Assembly (NCBI RefSeq): GCF_047948215.1
Contig: NC_134463.1
Coordinates: 99,848,657-99,912,656, forward strand
Length of the DNA stretch: 64,000 nt
Source of the DNA: Lycorma delicatula
Lineage: Eukaryota; Arthropoda; Insecta; Hemiptera; Fulgoridae
Reading direction: 5' to 3'
Below the pieces are notes generated by a model. That model searched no databases. It saw only the letters and a list, made by a program, of their open reading frames with translations, and was not told the origin of the DNA. The position numbers and the translations under genes were made by a program. This document shows, piece by piece, positions 55,020 to 64,000 of this stretch. Each line of letters starts with the position of its first letter. Positions within the stretch are counted from its first letter, which is position 1.

Positions 55020-56280
55020 TTTTAAAATTTAAATGAGTTTCTTTTTATAATATATGTTTTACAGAAAACGTTAACTTTGAGAGTATAAAAACAAATAAAG
55101 GAATCTTGCTTAATAAGTGCAAGTAAAAAATTATTTAAATACAATCTGTATCGAAATAATTTCTTGCAGATTTTGTTCGTCAGTTACGCAATTTTTTCTA
55201 TCTATCCAATCGGGTTAAATAAAACTACCTCTTGACGCGCTAGATCTCGCTTCGCGTGATTCTTTGGCGTATTTATCGTTCATGGTAGGTAGTGGCTAGT
55301 TGGGGGTTGCTGATTGGAGTGAGAGCTGGTCGGAAGCGGGAGAATTTCTTTTTAAAGTAGATTAATTTTTTGTATAATTTATTAATTCACTATTGAAATT
55401 GATTATTGATATGGCCAGTTTAAAAGAATTATACACTAGTACATTAGATGTATTTATTTGATATTTCTCAAAAATGGGAGACCAGAAGAAAGGGGGCAGA
55501 CGACCCCATTCATGACGTATCTAAGGGTCATAAGTTTTCATTTTTTAAAATTTGGAGAAATCGATCCTGTGGTTGTGGCTGGGGGATTGTGTGAAGGTTA
55601 TTACCGATTATTTTAAATGTACAGATTCTTGCTATAATATAAAGCTTTCGTTTTTTATTAAAAACAAATAAACTATGTAATTTTCTTTACCGTTCATTTG
55701 TATTAATTTTCTTTAATCTAGAATTTCCCGTTTAATAAAATTTAATTTAGATTTTTATTTTTATTTTGGCCGAACGAATTATTACTTTTTAAAATTTTGA
55801 AATCAATATTCAAATCGTACTTAGTTACTTTTCTTTTACTTTTGTCGTTTTAATTTAATACATTTATTCTTTTAAGAATTTTAAAAATCTGTGATAAAAA
55901 ATTTAATTTTCACAAAATTTCTCCGTTTTATTATTTTAAGGAATATCTATTTTTTAAAAGGCCATATAACACAACTTTTCATGTAACTTTTGATGAATTT
56001 CAAACAATTTCCTTTCAGGATCGGAGAAAATACGGTGTCTGACTCATACAATTTTATTTTCACAAAAGTATTAAATACTTGATTATAGCATTATGGTAAA
56101 CGTAAGTGTAGATTCAGTATAAAGCTGAAAAGATTGGTCACTTAATCAGACCTGCACTTAAGAGTAATTGAAATTGTGAATTTGATTTTCGATTGCTTTT
56201 TTTTAATATAAAATGGCATTTATTTCTCTTTATTACGTTTAGTTTTATTAAAACTCCACCTGCCTTTGTAGCGAAGTGTT
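55020..56280. other. AT-rich stretch with a CpG-rich patch
   Basis: No gene recognised. 55235-55345 (GCGCTAGATCTCGCTTCGCG.., GGTCGGAAGCGGGAG) is compositionally distinct and resembles the CTCGCTTCGCTCG patch at 22.44 kb. Confidence 0.35.
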
Positions 56281-56289
56281 TTTCAAGAC

Positions 56290-57115
56290 CCCTAGGAAAC
56301 TCTCCCAGGTTTGAAACCCGTTTGAACACGACTATAGGTTACAAATTTTTATAGGTTACATTCGATTATAAAACTTATTCCAAATCCCAACTACTTACCT
56401 CTAAATAGCTCCTAGAGCTTACCTAACATGCCGATGGGTAGGCGCATCCCGTCAACTACTAAAAATATATATGACATCCATAAATTAAAATTTACTTCGT
56501 CTACACAGCAGTTCGCTGCCACACCTAGGTCGCTGAATGCCAGCAAGTACCTGTCCAGCATATTAAAGCGCTTGGAGCTTTAATTGGCTGGTGGTCAGCC
56601 ATACATATCTCTTTAGGTTAGCTTCCCACAGCAGTGCGGTAGAAGTCTTTCCTTTAGGCAAACTACTGATGTCGGTTGAACAAAGCAACCACATCAAGGA
56701 ACTTCCACACGATCCGACTCGCCACATTGACTCGCCGCTTTTGATGGCCAGTTTTCCCTTAACCTCTAAGTTCCAGGGTGGCATGGTCTGTGCCCCCCTC
56801 CCCCAAGAGCAGGGCAGTCAAACATCAGGTGTTCATTTGACTGGACCCCCCGCAGACGCACAGCTCATCGCTGCCAGGCGGAACCGAAAAAAAAATTTGG
56901 TTTAAATTAACATGGTTGGTGAACATCCGGGCACCCGTTGCATTCAAAAACGAGCTCGAGGCATACCATCCCTCCAGATCCTGTATAAATTTATACAAGG
57001 ATCTTCCTTTAGTCGTGGTGGGTCATTCCAGCTGCCATGCATCCCTCACGAGGCTCTGCAGCCTCTTCCGCAGGCGGAAGATGGGCAACTGAACGAAATT
57101 TAAATCCGGTGCATT
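56290..57115 (-). pseudogene. LINE C-terminal relic (R1/Jockey group)
   Basis: Minus-strand fragments: LQSLVRDAWQLE, TTTKGRSLYKFIQDLEGWYA (equivalent to the W..TTKGRxLYRFIPD block), then GSDELCVCGG or NEHLMFDCPAL (equivalent to the CxCG..EHxLFxCP zinc-knuckle block), followed by a degraded tail and 3' non-coding sequence to about 56290. The RT core is not present. The plus-strand open frame over the same bases is a shadow. The base composition is clearly more GC-rich than its surroundings, as for other LINE relics here. Confidence 0.72.
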
Positions 57116-58640
57116 GTGATCCGCTCCTGTACTGGCCCGGATATTAAAGTATGAAAACGACTTCATGTTTCAAAACTGAGAGAGTTTTGAAACTGGGCTT
57201 CATATGATTTCAAAACTTCATACTTCCAAAAAGAGATACTACTTTTTTTTTTAAATAGTAAGGTAAACGTATGATACATATTTGTAATCTTTCGAAAAAA
57301 ATCAAAATGACGAAAACCATTTTTCGATTAATTTTTGAGTTATAAACAATGTGTTTAACGCACTCAAAAAAGGAAGAATTGCGGTAGTAATAATAAAACA
57401 AGCAAAACGCTCCGTGATTTTTATTTTGTATTACCTTAGGAATACAAACATCCGATTACAAACTTTGGGTCATTAATTCCAACAGTAACTATTTAAAGTT
57501 AATAATAACACTAATAATAACAGCCTTCAGAATAATTTGTAAATTATAATTTACAACTATAATTATAGTGAAAAATAACCAGTGTATCAGAGTACTAGTC
57601 AAGTCGTGCTATTTCTAATAGGACTAATAATAATATAAGCCTCAATCTAAAAATATAAAATTTATGACAACCATTGCCGGCTCCTCCTTATCCAAAACGA
57701 ATATAAAGCAGAAATTAAGATTTTTCAGAAAACTCCGTAAAATAAACCGTAATTTTAGTTTCATTGTTTTGTTAATGTAATGTTATTAAAATGTTATAAA
57801 AAATACAAAATAATTTTTAAAGCTTAACGAATAATTATTACCGATTTTGTATTCATATGTAATGGAACTAAATCAGAAAATACATTACGTCAACGCGTTA
57901 AGAAATAATTTCTGTAAAATCAGTAGAACATATTCTTACGTATAAAGTGTAAATTGGAACGGTTACTGAAATCTCTCGCCGATGTGCTGTTAGACTATAC
58001 GGTTTAATAATTTTAACTATGTTTGTCATATAGCTCCGTTAAGGTAAAAGATATCGGGATTAAATGTTTAAACGGAGCCGACTGGAATAATGCTTTTATA
58101 TATTTATGTACTACAGTTTAAAAAACAGTAACGGATTTTTAATTTTGATTGAAGAACGGATGCATCCTTGATCAATTTTTATTTTTACTCGTATGTGCAG
58201 CGCTAGAAAGGATATCAATTTCCTAATTTGATTTTGTATGTTCGGTTGTAAAACGATTTTAAATAAATTAATGTCGAATATGTTGTTAAGAATATATAAA
58301 AAAAAGGTATTCAGTCTTTAATTTTAGAGCCAGACCAGATTTTTAATAAAATTCTATAGATCTTATAAAATTGTATCTTACTGAAAAAAATGGATATATT
58401 GATTTTTATCCGTCCTTAAATTATTATTATTTGATTTATTAAGCGAAGTTAGCGAGAAATTTTCAAAATAGATTCACGGCCAAAGAGCGCAGGGGTTTTT
58501 ATGCACACAAGTTTTGAAAAATGCACAATTACTTAAATTATATGGAAATTACACATAGTTTTATTTATAATATAAAAAGAACAGTATATATTGTCGCGTT
58601 CCGCGGCTCGTTATTGAGAGATTTAGAAATCTGAACATTT
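57116..58640. other. AT-rich gene-free stretch
   Basis: No gene. A small hairpin GTTTCAAAACT/AGTTTTGAAAC lies at about 57168-57194. Confidence 0.45.
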
Positions 58641-58644
58641 CGAG

Positions 58645-58768
58645 ATACTTCGCTAACGTTGAAAAAACATATTGGTAAGAAAAAAGACTTGCTAATAAGT
58701 TAACAACATATTAAAAAATGTAATCCAAATGCCTTGATTTCTATGTTTTTTCAAGGTTAGCGAAGTAT
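58645..58768. mobile_element. small TIR element (MITE-like), about 124 bp
   Basis: ATACTTCGCTAACGTTGAAAAAACATA at the left is mirrored by TATGTTTTTTCAAGGTTAGC..GAAGTATT at the right, about 27-bp inverted repeats with one mismatch. The AT-rich interior has no ORF. Confidence 0.65.
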
Positions 58769-58769
58769 T

Positions 58770-59690
58770 TTGACTACTTTTACAATTAATATGTTCCAAA
58801 AACATACGCCTATGTAAAACATTTGGCCTCTCATTTAATACGTTTTTTACTTCAAAACATCAAATCAAATCAACATTAAAACATTAAATTCATTTTGTTA
58901 AAAAATAATCAATGGAAAAAAAATAAAAAGTTTAGTTTCATTGTAAATATCTAATCAATAGGGCACTTTTAAAGGGGTTACTCACTGGAAATGCATACGC
59001 GAACGAAAACCCAGTAAATATGGAAAAGAATCCTTTCAAATTTGTCACCACAAATAAAATAGAATTTCAAAAAAAAAATTTTTTTAAACATTCTTGATGT
59101 TCTTGTCAAGCTATTCATGCAATACATCAACACTTCTCAAAGAAAATATTTTTGATTCATGTGAAAAAATTTGTTTTCATATAAGATTTTAGTAATGCAT
59201 TAAAAAGCTTAAGAAAAAAATGTTTTTATTGTAATAAAAATTAATAAATTTTCAAAATAAAAATAAATTTCAAGGGTGGTTTCTACAGAAATGCAGACTT
59301 CTAAAAACACATTGATTTCTATGCAAATGAGTTTTCTTTAAAATTTATTATCGTAAATCATAATGATCATGTGATCGCGCTATCATACTATCAATGTTAT
59401 AAATGATGTGATCATACTATCAAAAAAATTCTTTGGAAATGCATATTTTTTCCCAAGTAAAAATATTGTTTTTTAAACTATTTTTCACATAAAATGTACT
59501 AAATAAAAATGAATGATTTTTTGGTTTTTGAATATTTAACACAAATTAAAAATTTTTGGCAAATTATTTATAAAAATAATATTAAAAAATCTGCACTATA
59601 TATTAATTTGTCTCAAAAAATATCTAAATTGTTAAAAGAAAAATTGAAATATTATGGAAATATTTTTAAAAATTCTGATGTGGACAGCAC
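58770..59690. other. AT-rich gene-free stretch
   Basis: No gene recognised. GTGATCATACTATCA/TGATCATGTGATCGCGCTAT short repeats lie near 59365-59425. GGAAATGCAT recurs at 58988 and 59435. Confidence 0.4.
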
Positions 59691-59699
59691 GTAAATTCC

Positions 59700-60277
59700 T
59701 TGTACCCCTATTAGTTTTACTCTGTAGATAAAATTAAACAGACTTTAATTTTCAGTTGATATTAAAATATCAGATGTTTTACCAAATCTATTACATATAC
59801 ACATGTGCTTTTGTAATTTAGTAGGCATTATTACATATGTGTTTAAAAGTTATTATTATTACATTATTTTTAAAAGTGCATAAATTTACCTTCCCTTGTA
59901 AGATCCAAATACTTCATTAATTTAATTTTTTTTTTGGCTATAACTCTGGAACAAATGACAACTTATCATATACCGTTGAAAGTTCTCAATGAGCGCTTAT
60001 TACTGCAGTTAATTTTGGACAATTTTAGTTCAATCGATTGCAATCAAAAGAGGAGGTGTGCACAACTAGCTGTTATAAAATTAATCCAAAATTTCAACAT
60101 CCTACAGCTAATCGTTTTTCCGTTATGCGAGATACGTGCTTACGTACATAAATACATACATAAGTACGTATAGACGTCACGCCGAAACTAGTCAAAATGG
60201 ATTCAGGAGTGGACAAATGGATATTTTCGTTGAAATCTGAAAACCAAAATTTTTCGCGATCACAATACTTCCTTGTA
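59700..60277 (-). repeat. repeat A, copy 4
   Basis: Reverse complement of copy 1 from the TTCGCGATCACAATACTTCC edge (60250-60277) through GACTAGTTTCGGCGTGA, the ACATA/GTAC microsatellite (60138-60172), CTTGTAAGATCC and GGTAAAACATCTGATATTT-type blocks to about 59720. A piece of about 60 bp in the TTGGATTTTGGAC region is deleted compared with copies 1-3. The distal block of copies 1 and 3 is absent. Confidence 0.85.
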
Positions 60278-60279
60278 AA

Positions 60280-61180
60280 AAACACATTGTTTTCGTAAAA
60301 AAATACAGAAACACCGTTTCTGAAAAAAAAGTATTTATTAAAGGTAACAATTATTACTTCCCCGATGAACACTTTCGATGAAAAACTAATACAAATTAGA
60401 GCCCTTTCACAACCTCAAAACAAATAATTCAATAAATTTCCTAGTAACACAAAATTAAGAAAAAAATATTTCCTGGGAAATCAATTTCTTTAATGTTTTA
60501 TTACTAATTATTACTACATAAAAACTCTGATTCAAACATTTCAATAACAAAATTCAATAAGAAAATTTCCTCTAAATTTTGTTAATTATGTAAATTAAAT
60601 TAATTACTAATTATTTACGAAACAATTCTTCACTACGTTTTCTATCAAAAAAATATATAAAAACACCTACATGAAAAGCCGAAAAAAATTATTTCAATCG
60701 AATTACTGTATTTTAAAAAATAATATTTATATATTGAATATTTTCGATGAAATTAACAATTATGCATACGAGTTACATTCTTTTTCAAAGGTTTTTAAAA
60801 TAAATCAATTATTATATTTTTTTGTGTCATAAAATTCTATTTTGAACGGCTACATCGATTTTCATTAAATAGGTATTTCAAACGATCTAATAAACTACAC
60901 AACTTGTATCTAATTATTTGAAGAAACAAAATATTGGACAATAAATCTCCATTTTTACCTAATCCGAAAAAACAAAATCGTTTACAAAACAAAAAGAATA
61001 TTTACAATGAAATGAATATTTTTAAAAGAAAAAAAATATTATTCTGCCCACAGGCAGGTTCTTTTCACTATGTCAGCCACCATTTTCTTCTAATCTCGGC
61101 TAAAAGCCATTGTATTCCCTACATCAGGGCGGTTCAATAATTGGAGAGACAAATGACTACAGAAAAGTTATTATCCAATG
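60280..61180. other. AT-rich gene-free stretch
   Basis: No gene recognised. A less AT-rich block at 61040-61135 (CCCACAGGCAGGTTCTTTTC..) is unassigned. Confidence 0.4.
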
Positions 61181-61184
61181 GCAA

Positions 61185-62050
61185 TAAAACTAATGTTACT
61201 TTTAAACAAAATGTCCCTGCTGTATTTAGGCACTTGTTCCATATTTCTGTTAACGTTCTTATTCCAGTAGTAAAGAATTGTTCATCCTGGTGTCCGTTCT
61301 TATGAATTGATCGATCAAATTATTTTTACCAAATTTGGTGCCACGTACCTTGGAGGACCAAAAAACGAATAAAATTCTGATGGAGCGAGATCGGGATTGT
61401 AAGGTTGAAGAGACAACACCTCCTAACCAAACCTTTGAATAGCTTCCCGTGTCTTTTTGAGTGGTATGGGGGTGGGTGTTTTCTTATTGAGGATTTCACT
61501 TTATCTTCACTTTATCTTCTAGCATATTACAATAGTACCGCTATTTGTGGATCGTATATTCTTCCAAATAATCGTAATAATCTGGGCCTTTGTAATCTTA
61601 AAACACCGTTAACATCACTACCGGCTGACGAGTTGATTTTGAAGTCTTCCTGCCGGGTGAACTCGGATGTTTCCATTCCATACTTTGACGTTTAGATTCC
61701 GGCTTAAAATGATGCATTCTGGAACTTTCATCACAAGTTGTTGTACGATCTAAAAAACATGACCTTTCGCTAAAAGTCGTCGTTTAAGTACCGTATAAAT
61801 ATGAACCGTGTGTATCTTTGTGGTTTTGAACCAACCATCTTGGAACCCGTTCTGAAGTTATTAAACTTATGAATAATGGAATGTACAGTCCCGATTCTCG
61901 CACTACAAATTTCAGCAGTTTCCTTAATGTTTATCTACCCGTCCTTGAGAAAAAGATAGTTAATGCGATTTTGCAAAGTTTCAGTCTAAATTTCAACCGG
62001 TTCTCTTCTATGACGATGAAAATCGGCGTTTGAAATAAACAAAATGGTTA
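61185..62050 (-). pseudogene. mariner transposase relic
   Basis: Minus-strand fragments: VPRWLVQNHKDTH, FSERSCFLDRTTTCDES (first Asp in TCDE), HHFKPESKRQSMEWKHPSSP, VVMLTVF, YNPDLAPSEFYSF (third acid, here Glu in place of the family Asp) and WNKCLNTAG. This is the mariner block order. The HDNARPH block is largely lost. Many stops and frameshifts are present. It is a different lineage from the mariner at 15.8-17.2 kb, judged by HHFKPESKRQSMEW against its equivalent VHFETEETKEQSKQW. Confidence 0.8.
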
Positions 62051-62755
62051 TAATAATGGAAAATGTTTTCTAACGATTTATATTTTCTATGCCAAGACTG
62101 TTAACATGAACGTCAGACAATTTATTCTACTTAATAGCTTTTTCGCTGTTTTTCTATTTCCATTTTTAATTATTGTACGATCCTCGTAATTATGTTATTA
62201 TAAAAATTATTTTTGTTTCGATCATGTTGTAGGTCGGTTAAGAGTTAACTTTTTTGTAGTTTACACATCATCTATTTTTGAAAGAATACTAAACAGAACT
62301 TTTAGGATGCTTGTATTTACATTTTACAGAAGTAGCCTAGAATGTTTTTTTTTTTTTTTTTTTTTTTTTAAATATAAATTTTGAGATGAACATATTATTT
62401 TTATCGTTAATAATTTATAAAATCTATCGATGTAATTTTACTTTCAAGTACTACATTTTAAGAAAACGAAGAAATTACAATATATTACCGAAGGGTAATG
62501 AAAGATCTAAGCACAAAAGTTTGTCGAAGCAACCTTTGAGGTATATGCCGAGGATAACATCTGATAATAAACTGAAAAAAATAAATTTTTCATCAGGAGA
62601 AGTAAAGATGGACAAAACGTAGCTTTACTGCTAAATGTTTAGTTCTAAGGGAAGAACGACTTAAAATCCCCCGGCTATAGGATAGGAAAAGAGGGACAAA
62701 CTGAAAAGAGATGGCATGAAACGAGAGGAGTGTTTTTAGGAGAGACGTAGAAGCT
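62051..62755. other. AT-rich gene-free stretch with poly-T run
   Basis: A T-run of more than 20 bases lies at about 62346-62369. Weak open frames at 62386-62622 show no domain. Confidence 0.45.
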
Positions 62756-62757
62756 TC

Positions 62758-62900
62758 TGTCATTCCGCATTCCAACAGGCTGGCAAGTAATATCGACTGA
62801 CAGCAACGCGCTCTCTTGAAAACTATCGCTACTGTAATAGCAGACGTCGCCTAACGCGGCTGCATGCGAAATGTCTGCTGAACTGTCTAGCGGGAAAAAG
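62758..62900. other. CpG-rich patch
   Basis: A roughly 140-bp patch richer in GC and CpG than its surroundings (ACAGCAACGCGCTCTC, GCAGACGTCGCCTAACGCGG). No ORF or repeat partner was found in the window. It might be a regulatory element or first-exon edge; there is no direct evidence. Confidence 0.3.
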
Positions 62901-64000
62901 ACAATTTTACATAAAACATATTGGACTTAAGTCTATTTTTTACCGCTATCATTTTATTACTGCTTTTGTTTAATTTTCAATCAAAACCAATTAGAATCTG
63001 AAACTCTTTTAACAAAAAATTAAAACGCTATTCGTGTCGAGTAAATGGTTTCTCGAATAATGTAACACTGAGAATACTGCTATACCACGAAACGTTACAT
63101 TCCTAGTGAATAAACTCGGTGACAGTTTTAAATGTGGATTAATGCATCTTCTCTGTAGCTATTCATTCAATTACTTGTTTATGTCATTTCTTTAAATAAT
63201 TTCACTTTCTGACCTTTTCATATACGTAAATAAAAAAAAATTACACCTTTGTTATTTAATTAGAGTTTTTATTACTCTGTTAATTCGTTTTACTAATTTT
63301 TTCTATCGATAGGCTACTGAACCTGGATCAGATCTCTCGAAAAGTGAACTTTTCACTTTTCCAAACTTCAATTTTAAGACTTTTATTCGATGCTTAATTA
63401 TTTTATTTTTTAAACGAGTTTCTCAAATGGTACCGTTAAATTTTCCAGGTAACTTAAAAGTGTGACTTTTTTAAATAAAAAATATTAAATCCTTGACATA
63501 GAAAATTTGAAAATATCTTACCGCTGTCATCGTTGTTTAGTATTGCATTGTATAAAATTATGTAGCTTGATATTAGATCAATATTCACAGTAAATTAACG
63601 CAAAAATTGAAGATAATTGTTACGTAAACATAGGTGTTAAGTTAAAAAAAAGAGAAACAAAAATTCCACTGGCGGAAAATCTAATCCTCCTTTTTTTAAA
63701 TTTACATTATGATTTTAGTTTCCACTCGATAGCTCATATGTTATTTCTTGTACTTTTGTTTAATTTTTATCAAAATATCATCATGTTTTCCTCATTTCTG
63801 TTTCTTGCAAAGTATTTTTCTTTTTAAACTGCCTATACATATTGACTTGGCCACACCCAAAACAGCAGTACTTGGCTGTACAGCTTCTAAATATTTTCCC
63901 TCAGATTTTTCTTTTTAATCGATTCCTTTTTTAAACAAAATTTCAATTTATCTTAAATTCTGTGTAATTATAATAAAAAAAGATATAAATTTAGGCTTCA
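62901..64000. other. AT-rich gene-free stretch
   Basis: Nothing recognised to the end of the window. Confidence 0.45.

Noticed and set aside
56591..57103. Plus-strand ORFs of 104 and 63 codons as a host gene
   Set aside because: They are antisense shadows of a LINE C-terminal relic on the minus strand, recognised from TTTKGRSLYKFI and CxCG-type blocks.
61405..61695. Plus-strand 96-codon ORF as a gene
   Set aside because: Antisense to a mariner relic with HHFKPESKRQSMEW and YNPDLAPSEF blocks.
1..64000. A new multi-gene functional system
   Set aside because: No cluster of intact genes exists here. Every recognisable coding stretch is a broken mobile-element relic.

Overview
The window looks like nuclear DNA from an insect. 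It is very AT-rich, with long (TA)n and (CA/GTA)n microsatellites, tRNA-derived SINEs, non-LTR retrotransposon relics, and Tc1/mariner, piggyBac and pogo relics. There are no prokaryotic operons, rRNA genes or CRISPR arrays. The mix (mariner copies with DD34D signatures, R1-like LINEs, two tRNA-headed SINE families) fits a hemipteran-type genome, but that placement is inference; species and order cannot be fixed from sequence alone. No intact host protein-coding gene was recognised. The window behaves like a gene-poor intergenic or large-intron region built from decayed mobile elements.

Layout. 0-9 kb: AT-rich DNA, an IS630/Tc1-mariner-type transposase relic (minus, ~1.85-2.29 kb), copy 1 of a ~0.95 kb unclassified repeat (repeat A), a tRNA-headed SINE (SINE-1, 6.7 kb), a small mariner relic (8.3 kb) and repeat A copy 2. 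9.2-9.4 kb: a perfect 86-bp-arm palindrome. 10-13.5 kb: SINE-2, an R1-like LINE relic (minus) and repeat A copy 3. 14.3-19.5 kb: two IS630/Tc1-mariner-type elements carrying related transposase relics, with a nearly complete 1347-bp mariner (TIRs, TA target site, DD34D residues) between them and a LINE fragment inside the second. 20.8-21.1 kb: a GC-rich island with a TATA box, the best candidate for a host promoter. 23-25 kb: two unrecognised short ORFs, a tandem duplication and SINE-1. 26.4-34.7 kb: a LINE-rich block with an RT-LINE relic on minus, a second R1-like relic on minus and two copies of LINE-A on plus. 37-50 kb: dispersed repeats, another transposase relic, a dead piggyBac transposase, SINE copies, hairpin MITEs and large TA arrays. 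50-64 kb: tandem duplications, a pogo/Tigger-like deletion derivative, a LINE C-terminal relic, repeat A copy 4, a mariner relic and a CpG-rich patch near 62.8 kb.

How the parts relate. Nothing here forms a functional pathway. The transposases carry frameshifts, stops or lost catalytic residues, so any mobilisation would have to be in trans from copies elsewhere. The most unusual feature is the number of perfect or near-perfect fold-back palindromes (arms of 17 to 122 bp with short loops). Several sit inside LINE-A copies as inverted duplications of the adjacent LINE sequence. They point either to repeated template switching or to an assembly/library artefact. I found no convincing evidence of a new functional system. 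Homology statements rest on recognising family motifs by eye; no search was run.
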